Below are positions 1 to 7,906 of a stretch of DNA of 64,000 nucleotides, one piece after another. The notes under the pieces were generated by a model. The model was not told where the DNA came from. It ran no database searches and saw only the letters and a list, made by a program, of their open reading frames with translations. This stretch comes from an uncultured Trueperaceae bacterium (GTDB taxonomy: Bacteria > Deinococcota > Deinococci > Deinococcales > Trueperaceae), in NCBI GenBank assembly GCA_913057165.1, contig CAJXNS010000002.1, positions 1 to 64,000 of the forward strand. Reading direction: 5' to 3'. The translations under genes and the position numbers were made by a program. Positions within the stretch are counted from its first letter, which is position 1. Each line of letters begins with the position of its first letter.

Positions 1-109
<109 letters not shown>

Positions 110-123
110 GTTATTTTGTGAAG

Positions 124-154
124 AAGGGCACCGGCCCACGGGGTGGGTGCCTTT
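124..154 (+). terminator. hairpin between 5S rRNA and tRNA-Gly
   Basis: GGCACC (127-132) pairs with GGTGCC (146-151), extended by a wobble and two A-T pairs, and is followed by a short T-rich run (TTTCT). It may end the rRNA transcript or serve as a processing hairpin before the tRNA. Confidence 0.4.
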
Positions 155-161
155 CTACTCT

Positions 162-237
<76 letters not shown>

Positions 238-241
238 AATT

Positions 242-267
242 CGAGCCGCTATGCGGCTCGTTTTTTT
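242..267 (+). terminator. Rho-independent terminator after tRNA-Gly
   Basis: A perfect 8-bp stem, CGAGCCGC (242-249) with GCGGCTCG (253-260), has a 3-nt loop and is followed by seven T (261-267). It is one of only two hairpins in the window with a clear U tract. Confidence 0.92.
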
Positions 268-280
268 GTGGTTACAACGC

Positions 281-2074
281 TTACGGTCGGTTGAGATCGG
301 GCCACAAGGCCCGGTAGATGTCGCGGGTGACCCATACGTTCTGCAGGTACTCTCGGGTTTCAAGGGCGTCGATCCAGCGGTACAGCTCACTCTTATCTTG
401 CGCGATGTCGCCGGACTCGAAAAGACGGCCGATATAACCTTGTCCGCGGTTGTAGCTCGCAATGGCGAGCTCCTCATCACCATCAAAGTAGTTGTCGAGG
501 TAGCCCAAGTAGTGGATACCGAACGTGACATTGTTCGCAATGTCGAAGGCATCATCCGCCGTGGTGACGTTTTGGATTTCAGCTAGCCAGTCCCAGGTTG
601 CTGGCATGATTTGCATCAAACCTTGCGCCCCAGAGCGGGAAATGGCCTCTGGGAAAAACGCGGATTCACGCCGCATGATGCTCCACGCCAAGGCTGGTTC
701 CACACCTTCCGTGGCCGCTGCCGTTTGCACCAAGGTAGGCCACGCGGCTGGGTACGCCAAGCGCCAGGTACGGCGTTCCCGCGATCCGTTTTCGATGAAG
801 CGCGCCGCTGCACGCTGAGGTTGACGGTACTCACCGTAGGCATTGAGTGCCTCGCCGATAGCGACCGTTTCCGCCTCGCTCGTCGCATCGCGCAGCGCGA
901 ACAGGAGGATGGTACGAGCCGCTTCTAGGTCGCCAAACGACGCGAGCCAGTGCGCCGTTTGCACCGCGGTGGGCGTGACCTGCGGAAGTTGATCGTCGAA
1001 ACTTAGGCTCGCAGCGCCATGGTCTTTGACGTAAAAGAACGAATCTTTCGGAATCAGGTTCCTCGCGCGTGCTTCAAGATCCTCGTCGCCTAGCGTTCGG
1101 GCCAACACAGCAGCCCGGTATGCGGCATCGTCGGCGTAAGCCGATCCGCCGGTTGCGAGGCGTAGGTAGACGTCCAGGGCGCGGCGTGGCAGGTTGTTGC
1201 GCTCAAGGATCGAGGTGAGCAGCCACCAGTGTGACGCCGAGTTGGAATTAAGCAGGTGGCGCTCGGTGGCGGCAATATCCCCGCGACGGTTGGCGATGAG
1301 ACCCAGGCCGTAGGCACCCCGGTTGTCCGGCAATGCTGCAAATGCTTGTTGCGCGGCGTCTAGGTCACCAAGAAACCAGAAGGACCACGCCAGGCCTTCC
1401 TGGGCGGTGACGTTCCCTGGGGACATATCAAGCCATCGTTGGTAGGCCTGCCGGGCGTCGTCGTGGCGTCCGAGGCGCCGTAATGCCGGCCCTTCTATCG
1501 ATGGAGCGCTGGCGCCGGCTGTCGACAGGGTGTCAATCGTGCGCTGGTACATCCGGGCGTCAAGGAACGTGCGGGCTCGTTCGTAAGGATCGGCGACCAG
1601 ACGGTCCAGGGCGTCGGCAGCCTCCCCTTCGGGCAGCGCCCTCGTGTAGGCGGTGGTGGCGACATCCAACCGGCCAACCCGCTCGGCGGTGCGTCCGAGC
1701 TCCAAGTGAAACCGTCGCTGGGAGGCGCGTGCCAAAGGCTCCTCAATTTGGAGGGCTTGGATGCGCAGTAACGCATCCAGGCGTGCGTCATCGTTCGTGG
1801 TGAGCGTCAGGACGTCGCGTGCAGCCAAGTAGGCAGCGGCATCGTCGCCTTGGGCCAGCTGTAGTAGGCGCCCGACGTCGTTGGCTTGCCGGCTTGCAAA
1901 TCGGGTGGTGACACGCTCCGTTAAGTTGCCTGCAGGGGGCGCCACGTTGGCTTCAACCGTCGCTTGCGACCGATGTACACCGTTCATGGTGGGGACTGGG
2001 GCATCTTGGTTGGCGATGGACCAGGACGTGACGGTGAGCATGGCCAGCGACAGGGCTGAGGCGCGTGTTCGCAT
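281..2074 (-). CDS. slt: soluble lytic murein transglycosylase (Slt family)
   Basis: This 597-residue exported enzyme would cleave the MurNAc-GlcNAc bond of peptidoglycan, leaving 1,6-anhydro ends. A signal peptide covers about the first 25 residues, followed by a long alpha-helical TPR-like region (about 60-420) as in Slt70. The C-terminal SLT domain shows MRRESAF with the likely catalytic Glu470, then GAQGLMQIMPATW and a SYNRGQG motif. The start chosen is ATG 2074, which opens directly into the signal peptide; a GTG at 2083 is possible, and a start at 2176 would put about 34 residues before the signal peptide. It is divergent from the osmoprotectant operon, with an 18-bp palindrome upstream. 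Confidence 0.9.
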   Translation of the reverse strand: MRTRASALSLAMLTVTSWSIANQDAPVPTMNGVHRSQATVEANVAPPAGNLTERVTTRFASRQANDVGRLLQLAQGDDAAAYLAARDVLTLTTNDDARLDALLRIQALQIEEPLARASQRRFHLELGRTAERVGRLDVATTAYTRALPEGEAADALDRLVADPYERARTFLDARMYQRTIDTLSTAGASAPSIEGPALRRLGRHDDARQAYQRWLDMSPGNVTAQEGLAWSFWFLGDLDAAQQAFAALPDNRGAYGLGLIANRRGDIAATERHLLNSNSASHWWLLTSILERNNLPRRALDVYLRLATGGSAYADDAAYRAAVLARTLGDEDLEARARNLIPKDSFFYVKDHGAASLSFDDQLPQVTPTAVQTAHWLASFGDLEAARTILLFALRDATSEAETVAIGEALNAYGEYRQPQRAAARFIENGSRERRTWRLAYPAAWPTLVQTAAATEGVEPALAWSIMRRESAFFPEAISRSGAQGLMQIMPATWDWLAEIQNVTTADDAFDIANNVTFGIHYLGYLDNYFDGDEELAIASYNRGQGYIGRLFESGDIAQDKSELYRWIDALETREYLQNVWVTRDIYRALWPDLNRP

Positions 2075-2153
2075 AGCGTTCACTTTACGACGGTCGGGAG
2101 GTGCCTGCATGGCGTGAGGCCACGTGGCCAGACACATTAAAATATGCACTGTA

Positions 2154-2171
2154 GTATGCAAGTTTGCATAC
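2154..2171. promoter_or_regulatory. 18-bp perfect palindrome, likely operator
   Basis: GTATGCAA and TTGCATAC (8 bp each) are separated by GT. The site lies between the divergent slt and osmoprotectant operons. On the slt strand TTGCAT could act as a -35 element upstream of the AT-rich TATTTTAAT stretch, so a bound repressor would block slt. A related partial half-site (TATGCAC) sits at about 2144-2150. The binding protein is unknown. Confidence 0.55.
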
Positions 2172-2231
2172 ATCAACCGTCTCTTGTTAGGGTTCGTAGG
2201 TCGGTCGCAAACGGCGGCCGGTCCAAACCCC

Positions 2232-2256
2232 GAAACGTGAAAAGCGTTTCTATAAG
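2232..2256 (+). promoter_or_regulatory. candidate promoter/operator of the osmoprotectant operon
   Basis: GAAACG (2232-2237) and CGTTTC (2245-2250) form a 6-bp inverted repeat directly before TATAAG (2251-2256), a plausible -10 box. No good -35 element is visible, which would suit an activated or stress-dependent promoter. Confidence 0.3.
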
Positions 2257-2279
2257 CCTTGCTTCACAAAGGAGGACCT

Positions 2280-3236
2280 GTGAAGAAGTACATCATTGCC
2301 CTGTCCGTTGCCCTAGCGGCCCTGTTTGGCGCGACCGCTGTCGCCCAAGACGCCCCGAACGCTGGCGACCCAATCGTCGTCGGTTCCAAGCAGTTCACTG
2401 AGCAAATTGTTCTCGGCCACGTGATCCTTGAAGCCCTCAAGGACGCTGGTTACGAAGTCGAAGACCGCACCAACCTCGGCGGCACCGCGGTGAACCGTGA
2501 CGCCCTCGAAGCGGGCGAAATCGACGTGTACCCGAACTACAACGGCACCGCCATCAGCAACTGGTACCGCGACATTCCGTGGGCTCAAGAAGCGATCGGC
2601 GAAGGCACCTCTGGTGACGCATACGCGAGCTTTGCGACCGTGGCCAGCTACGACGCCGCCCTCTTTGACCTCATCTGGCTGCGCCCCGCCCCGGCGAACA
2701 ACACGTACGCCCTTGCGGTCACGCGTCAGTGGAGCGAAGAAAACGGCATCACCACGCTGCCTGAGTTCGCCGAGTACGTGAACAATGGCGGTGAAGTTGT
2801 CCTTTCGACCGGTGACGAGTTCGCCCAGCGCCCCGACGGCCTCCCAGCCTTTGAGCGCACCTACGGCTTTGATCTCACCGAAGATCAACTCATCATCATT
2901 GCCGGCGCCACGCCCGCGCAAACCGAACAGGCCCTCTTTGAAGGCGCCAACGGCGTGAACGTCGCGATGGCGTACGGTACCGACGGTGCCCTGCTGGCGT
3001 ACGACTTCGTGGTTCTTGAAGACCCAGACGGCGCTCAGCCTGTGTTCCAGCCGACCCCGGTGTTCCGCGGTGAAACGATCCGTGCGTACCCCGAGATCGC
3101 GGGCATCTTGAACCCGATCTTTGCCACCTTCGACAACCCCACCCTGCAAGGCCTCAACGCCTCGGTGGAAGTCGACGGTCTCAGCCCTCAGCTGGCCGCC
3201 CAGACCTACCTGATCGACAACGGCTTCATCGAGTAA
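2280..3236 (+). CDS. osmF: osmoprotectant (glycine betaine/choline-type) ABC transporter, substrate-binding protein
   Basis: This 318-residue periplasmic binding protein belongs to the OpuAC/YehZ family. It has a signal peptide ending near AVA (20-22). The family pattern is clear: VVGSKQFTEQ near the N-terminus, then LGGTAVNR and the pair DVYPNYNGT, typical of quaternary-amine binders. The start is GTG 2280, preceded by a strong AAAGGAGG at 2268-2275; an in-frame TTG at 2259 lies upstream of that site. It is the first gene of an operon with the same order as E. coli yehZYXW. The exact ligand (betaine, choline or another compatible solute) cannot be read from sequence. Confidence 0.9.
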   Translation: MKKYIIALSVALAALFGATAVAQDAPNAGDPIVVGSKQFTEQIVLGHVILEALKDAGYEVEDRTNLGGTAVNRDALEAGEIDVYPNYNGTAISNWYRDIPWAQEAIGEGTSGDAYASFATVASYDAALFDLIWLRPAPANNTYALAVTRQWSEENGITTLPEFAEYVNNGGEVVLSTGDEFAQRPDGLPAFERTYGFDLTEDQLIIIAGATPAQTEQALFEGANGVNVAMAYGTDGALLAYDFVVLEDPDGAQPVFQPTPVFRGETIRAYPEIAGILNPIFATFDNPTLQGLNASVEVDGLSPQLAAQTYLIDNGFIE

Positions 3237-3356
3237 GAGTTGCCGTGAAGGAAGTGCGGCCCGGGGAGTCTTCCCTGGGCCGCATCTCCACATAACGTCA
3301 CATTGCGCGCGCCGCCCTCTCTGCGACGCGTCGCCTCATGAAAGGAGGCCGGATTT

Positions 3357-4991
3357 GTGAACCGAATTGCCGCCCTCGGTGGCCTGATTGCCACCCTCGG
3401 GTTCTTCTTCGTACCCGTGATCAACCTCAAACCGAACCGGCTTGCCAGCGGCACGGGCTTCGGCCTACTCGAACTTACCGGCGACGGTCGTTATTTTGTT
3501 TTGTTTGCCCTGGCCCTCGTCCCCCTCGTGCTCGCGTTTCGCGATGATCTCGAGAGCCGCGGCTGGCTACTATCCGTTTCAGGGTCCGCCCTATTTCTGT
3601 TGACCCTCATCCTGCCTGCTCAAGCTGGCGTGATGCTGCTTGAAAATCCCGAGCCGTTCTTAGGCGAGGGCGCCTTTATTCGCAGTCCTCGAATCCTTCC
3701 CTCGGGCGGCCTCGCCCTGGGCTTGCTCGGCGCGTACGTCACCCTGTTCGCCGGCGGACGAGATCTCGCCCGGGCCGGAGTTCAGAGTTGGGTGCGAGGC
3801 GTGACGGCCTGGGCGGCACCAGCCATTGCCGCCTTACTGCTCGTCGGCGGTCAATTTGACGTGTACTCGATTCTGGTGGAGTTCTACGCCAACGGCGCAG
3901 CCCTTCAGCAAAAATTTGTCGAGCACCTGCTGTTTGTCTTTATTTCACTCGCGGTTGGTTTCGTTGTCGGCGTCAGCCTGGGGCTGTGGGCCTCACGCGA
4001 TGAACGCGTGTCACCGGTCATCCTCTACGCCGTCGGCATCATCCAGACGATCCCATCGCTTGCCCTCTTCGGCGTCCTTCTCGTCCCCCTTGCGCGCCTG
4101 GGCGACCGTTTGTTCCTTGAGACGCTCGCGTTTTTTGGCATTGCTGTCGTCGTGGCTGTGGTCATCGGTGGGACGTACTACTTCCTGGCCGATCGCGAAC
4201 CGGCACGGCTGCGGTTTGTGCACCTACTTGCCACCGCCGTCAGTGCGGCGGTGCCACTCGTTTTGTTCGTGGGCATTTTCGTGAGCTTCGTTTTCCGTCT
4301 CGCCAATGTCGGCTTCACCAGCGGAAACTACGGGGCGGCATCGAACACCGTGGGCGTGTTTTTCGTGCTTACCCTCGTGGTGTGGCTGGGTGGCCGCTGG
4401 CTTCTTAAACCCGACACGCGCGCACGGCTCATCTCGACCTGGGCGTCCTTGGCGCTGCTTGCCGGCACCCTCGTCAGCACGGTGGTGTTGTTCGTGCAAG
4501 CCTCGGGCTCGTCGCGCATCCTAGGGCGTGTGGACTCTCTCGAGACCTTGACGATCCGCGATCTTGGGGTGTCCGGCATCGGGGTGGCGCCCGCGCTGAT
4601 TGCGCTTACGCTGTACTCGCTGCTACCACTCGTGCGGAACACGTACGCCGGCTTAAACAATGTTGACAACGCCATCATTGATTCGGGCCGTGGCATGGGT
4701 ATGACACCAACGCAGCGGTTCTTCCAGATTGAGTTGCCTCTCGCGTTCCCCGTCATCATGGCCGGCGTCCGTAACGCAGGCGTCGCTCTCGTTGGTATCG
4801 GTACGGTCGCGACCGTCATCGGTGCAGGCGGTTTGGGGGATTTCGTCATCCAAGGGATCGTGAATACGTCCATCGACCAAATCCTTCTTGGAGCCATCCC
4901 AGCCATTGCGCTTGCGCTGGTCCTGGATGCTGCCTTGCGCGGCATCGAAGGCCTCCTGACCTCGCCCGGTATCAAACAGGTTCAAAACTAG
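3357..4991 (+). CDS. yehY: osmoprotectant ABC transporter permease (YehY-like, extended)
   Basis: This 544-residue integral membrane protein has a C-terminal ABC permease domain containing an EAA-like cytoplasmic loop (GRGMGMTPTQRFFQIELP, about residues 442-459) that docks on the ATPase. The N-terminal 180 or so residues add several hydrophobic segments beyond the common OpuBB core, and there is a further hydrophobic insertion inside the domain, making it well over 100 residues longer than E. coli YehY. The start is GTG 3357 after AAAGGAGG (3341-3348). It lies 120 nt after the binding protein and 25 nt before the ATPase. Confidence 0.88.
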   Translation: MNRIAALGGLIATLGFFFVPVINLKPNRLASGTGFGLLELTGDGRYFVLFALALVPLVLAFRDDLESRGWLLSVSGSALFLLTLILPAQAGVMLLENPEPFLGEGAFIRSPRILPSGGLALGLLGAYVTLFAGGRDLARAGVQSWVRGVTAWAAPAIAALLLVGGQFDVYSILVEFYANGAALQQKFVEHLLFVFISLAVGFVVGVSLGLWASRDERVSPVILYAVGIIQTIPSLALFGVLLVPLARLGDRLFLETLAFFGIAVVVAVVIGGTYYFLADREPARLRFVHLLATAVSAAVPLVLFVGIFVSFVFRLANVGFTSGNYGAASNTVGVFFVLTLVVWLGGRWLLKPDTRARLISTWASLALLAGTLVSTVVLFVQASGSSRILGRVDSLETLTIRDLGVSGIGVAPALIALTLYSLLPLVRNTYAGLNNVDNAIIDSGRGMGMTPTQRFFQIELPLAFPVIMAGVRNAGVALVGIGTVATVIGAGGLGDFVIQGIVNTSIDQILLGAIPAIALALVLDAALRGIEGLLTSPGIKQVQN

Positions 4992-5016
4992 ACGGAACGG
5001 ACCAAAGGAGCCCCTT

Positions 5017-6159
5017 ATGATTGAATTTCAAAACGTTGTTAAACGCTTCCCAGATGGGTTCACGGCCGTCAAAGGCCTGGACCTGAAAGTACGCGACGGT
5101 GAAATCACCGTATTCATCGGCCCGTCGGGTTGCGGTAAGACCACCTCGATGCGCATGGTCAACCGCTTGCTGTCGATCAGCGAAGGCAAAATTCTTGTCG
5201 AAGGCCGCGATAACCGTGACTTTCCGGCGGAAGAACTCCGCCGCAAAATCGGTTACGCGATTCAGCAAATCGGCCTGTTTCCGCATTTCACGGTGCTCGA
5301 CAACATCGCTGTGGTCCCGCGCATGCTCGGCTGGGACGAAACGCGCATCCGTAAGCGCGTCGATGAACTGTTGGACCTCGTCGGGCTCGACCCGGACATC
5401 AACCGTGACAAGTACCCTCGACAGTTGTCCGGCGGTCAGCAACAGCGCGTCGGTGTGGCCCGCGCTCTCGGGGCGGATCCGCCCATCATGCTCATGGACG
5501 AGCCGTTTGGTGCGATCGACCCAATCACCCGTGAGGTCTTGCAGGAGGAGTTTCTGCAGATCCAAGAGGAGATCAGCAAAACGATTATCTTCGTCACGCA
5601 CGATATCGATGAGGCGATCAAGATGGGTGACCGAATTGCCATCCTAAAGGATGGTGCGCTGGTGCAGTACGACACGCCAGACACGATTTTGGCCCATCCG
5701 AAGGACCGCTTCGTGCGTGACTTTGTCGGTGCCGACCGTGCGCTCAAGCGCCTCGGCCTCATCCGCGTTCAAGACCTCATGGACGAAGAGGTCATTCCCA
5801 AGGTTCAGATTCGCGACGACGTGGATAAGGCCCGCCGCGTGATTGACGAGCACGGTGTCAAGAGCGCGTTCGTGGTCGACGATGAAAACATCCTTAAAGG
5901 CTGGGTCGACGTCGACGGGATTCGCCACAGCCCCCGCAGCCTGACCGAGGCCATGATGGAGGCCGACTTCAACGAAATCGGTGTCCGCAAAGGCAACACC
6001 GCCCGTGAAGCGCTCTCGGCCATGGTGGCCCGCGGCTTCAGGATTACCCCGGTCGTTGACCGGCGCGGCAAGCTCGTGGGCAGCATCACCCTGCGCGCCT
6101 TGCAAGATTTGGTGGAGCAAGACTGGGGTGAGGACGAGCCGCAACCGGAGGCATCGTGA
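5017..6159 (+). CDS. yehX: osmoprotectant ABC transporter ATP-binding protein with tandem CBS domains
   Basis: This 380-residue ATPase energises uptake. It shows Walker A GPSGCGKTT (35-43), a Q-loop near residue 84, the signature LSGGQ (137-141), Walker B IMLMDE (157-162), and an H-loop in FVTHDIDEA. After about residue 250 come two CBS domains, as in OpuA-type ATPases, where CBS modules gate transport in response to ionic strength or nucleotides. The Shine-Dalgarno is AAAGGAG. Its stop overlaps the GTG start of the next permease (GTGA), so the two are translationally coupled. Confidence 0.92.
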   Translation: MIEFQNVVKRFPDGFTAVKGLDLKVRDGEITVFIGPSGCGKTTSMRMVNRLLSISEGKILVEGRDNRDFPAEELRRKIGYAIQQIGLFPHFTVLDNIAVVPRMLGWDETRIRKRVDELLDLVGLDPDINRDKYPRQLSGGQQQRVGVARALGADPPIMLMDEPFGAIDPITREVLQEEFLQIQEEISKTIIFVTHDIDEAIKMGDRIAILKDGALVQYDTPDTILAHPKDRFVRDFVGADRALKRLGLIRVQDLMDEEVIPKVQIRDDVDKARRVIDEHGVKSAFVVDDENILKGWVDVDGIRHSPRSLTEAMMEADFNEIGVRKGNTAREALSAMVARGFRITPVVDRRGKLVGSITLRALQDLVEQDWGEDEPQPEAS

Positions 6160-7265
6160 ACTGGGCACGCGTTCCAGGTGTCGCGTCGCTGCTCTGGGCG
6201 GGTCTCGCGGTCGCCCTGCTCTCGCTGAGTACCCTCCAGGTCAATGTGACCGACGACGAGTTGCGCGAAGCCGTGGGCGACACGGCGTCGTTCACGCCAG
6301 ATATTTGGCTGCCCCTGCTGAGCTTTAGTGGCAGCACGGTCATGGATATCCAGTCCAGCAACGACTTGCGTGTGCTGACGTTCGGCTTGCTTGAGGCCAA
6401 CAGCAACGCGTCCGATGCACTGGCGGACCCGACCGGCGCCGCGTCACTCTTCTGGTTCGCAGCGTTCATGGCTGTCCTTGAGGGGCTACTGGCGTTCGGT
6501 TTCCGCAACCGTGAAGAAAAACTTGTGCGCCCCTTGGTGCGTGCCGCCGGTATCTTTGTGGTCATTTGGTCCTTCTACGGCCACGAGCCCTTCTGGGACT
6601 GGATGCTGCGCGGTTTGTTCCCCACCAGCCCGGACCTGCTTTACAACACCAACACCCTTGTCAGCCTTGCGGGTCAGCACATGGAGTTGGTGGTGGTGTC
6701 GTCGATTCTGACCATCACAATCGGCTTGACGCTTGGGATTTCCGTCACCCGCTCGGCGTTCCGCGAGTTCTTGCCGCTGCTTAGTGACGTGGTGAACTCC
6801 GGTCAGACGGTGCCCACCTTGGCGATCATCGCGATTATGGCGCCCATCATCGGCTTCGGCTTCTGGCCAGCCATTGTCGCTCTCATCCTCTACGGCTTGC
6901 TGCCGATCGTCCGCAACACCATTGTCGGTCTTGAAAGCGTGGATCCGTCCATGATTGACGCCGCCAAAGGCATGGGCTTCACGCCCTCCCAGGTGCTGTG
7001 GCAGATCGAGATTCCCAACGCCGCAAGCATCATCTTGGCCGGCGTGAGGACCTCGGTGGTGATTAACGTCGGCACCGCCGCCTTGGGGGCCTATGTGGGT
7101 TCCGGTGGCCTTGGTAACCCGATCGCGTCTGGGCTGAACCAGTCGATCAACCCTTGGGTGCTCCTTGGGGCATTGGCGGCCGCGCTGTTGGCCATTCTGC
7201 TTGATTACGTGCTTGGGAGGGTGGAGTACGTCATGACCCCGCGAGGTTTGCAGATCGAGCGTTAA
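6156..7265 (+). CDS. yehW: osmoprotectant ABC transporter permease (YehW-like, extended)
   Basis: This 369-residue membrane protein has a C-terminal ABC permease domain with the coupling loop AKGMGFTPSQVLWQIEIP. The N-terminal 160 or so residues are extra: one transmembrane segment, a region that may face outside, and further helices. It starts at GTG 6156, overlapping the ATPase stop by four bases, and is the last gene of the transporter operon. A long perfect hairpin lies 67 nt downstream. It presumably pairs with the permease at 3357 as a heterodimer. Confidence 0.88.
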   Translation: MNWARVPGVASLLWAGLAVALLSLSTLQVNVTDDELREAVGDTASFTPDIWLPLLSFSGSTVMDIQSSNDLRVLTFGLLEANSNASDALADPTGAASLFWFAAFMAVLEGLLAFGFRNREEKLVRPLVRAAGIFVVIWSFYGHEPFWDWMLRGLFPTSPDLLYNTNTLVSLAGQHMELVVVSSILTITIGLTLGISVTRSAFREFLPLLSDVVNSGQTVPTLAIIAIMAPIIGFGFWPAIVALILYGLLPIVRNTIVGLESVDPSMIDAAKGMGFTPSQVLWQIEIPNAASIILAGVRTSVVINVGTAALGAYVGSGGLGNPIASGLNQSINPWVLLGALAAALLAILLDYVLGRVEYVMTPRGLQIER

Positions 7266-7332
7266 GCTGCCCGTTTCTGAGCGGACGCCGGGCCGGGCGC
7301 CTTGTGGTACGCTTACTTAAATTCGACAAGTT

Positions 7333-7358
7333 GATTGCTCCCCTCCTGGGGAGCAATC
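7333..7358 (+). terminator. perfect 11-bp hairpin without U tract, end of transporter operon
   Basis: GATTGCTCCCC (7333-7343) pairs with GGGGAGCAATC (7348-7358) around a TCCT loop. The downstream bases GTTCAATTACTTTT are A/T-rich but not a U tract. It could terminate the yeh operon or form part of the greA leader. Confidence 0.5.
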
Positions 7359-7401
7359 GTTCAATTACTTTTGCCGCACGCTGAGAGGAGGCGCCGCAGC
7401 C

Positions 7402-7869
7402 ATGGCGCGCGAGATTCAGGTCACCAAAGAAGGTTACGCCCGCTTGCAGGAACGCATTGAGCATGAACGTGAACGGCTTGAAGAGGCCACGCGGATTTTG
7501 CAGGATGTCTCTTCAGCCGGTGACGATTACGACGATACGGGCCTTGAAGAGGCCAAGCGCGAGAAGGTCATGATCGAAGATCGCTTGGACGACCTTGAGG
7601 ACCAACTTGCCCGTGCCGTGATCATCAAAGGCCGGAAACGAACCAAAGTCGCGCTCGGATCGCGCGTGAAGGTTAAACCCAGCAAAGGCTCCGCCATCGA
7701 GGTGCAGGTCGTGGCGTCGATTGAAGCGGGCGTGCTCGACGGCGATATCCCCCACGTGAGCGACGCATCGCCTCTAGGTCAGGCGTTGTTGGGACGCGAG
7801 GTGGGCGACAAGGTCGAGGTGACCGCTGGCGCGGGCAAGGTGCGGTACGAGATTAAGGCCATCGCATAG
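7402..7869 (+). CDS. greA: transcription elongation factor GreA
   Basis: This 155-residue factor rescues backtracked RNA polymerase by stimulating transcript cleavage. The N-terminal coiled coil (about 1-75) carries acidic residues at its tip (DDYDDTGLEEAKRE), and the C-terminal FKBP-like domain begins near residue 80. The length matches the family. The start is ATG 7402 with GAGGAGG 10 nt upstream. Because Deinococcota can also carry Gfh anti-Gre paralogues, the acidic tip favours true GreA activity, but this is inference. Confidence 0.88.
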   Translation: MAREIQVTKEGYARLQERIEHERERLEEATRILQDVSSAGDDYDDTGLEEAKREKVMIEDRLDDLEDQLARAVIIKGRKRTKVALGSRVKVKPSKGSAIEVQVVASIEAGVLDGDIPHVSDASPLGQALLGREVGDKVEVTAGAGKVRYEIKAIA

Positions 7870-7893
7870 GCAAGCGGGTGGCCTTGAAACCGC

Positions 7894-7899
7894 TATCCT
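7894..7899 (+). promoter_or_regulatory. -10 box of lysS, leaderless type
   Basis: TATCCT lies 7 nt before the lysS ATG. No Shine-Dalgarno sequence is present. Confidence 0.6.
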
Positions 7900-7906
7900 G
7901 TAGCCC

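Noticed and set aside
2313-3293. Long minus-strand frame opposite the osmoprotectant binding protein
   Set aside because: It is the antisense of a well-recognised gene and arises from GC-rich codon bias.
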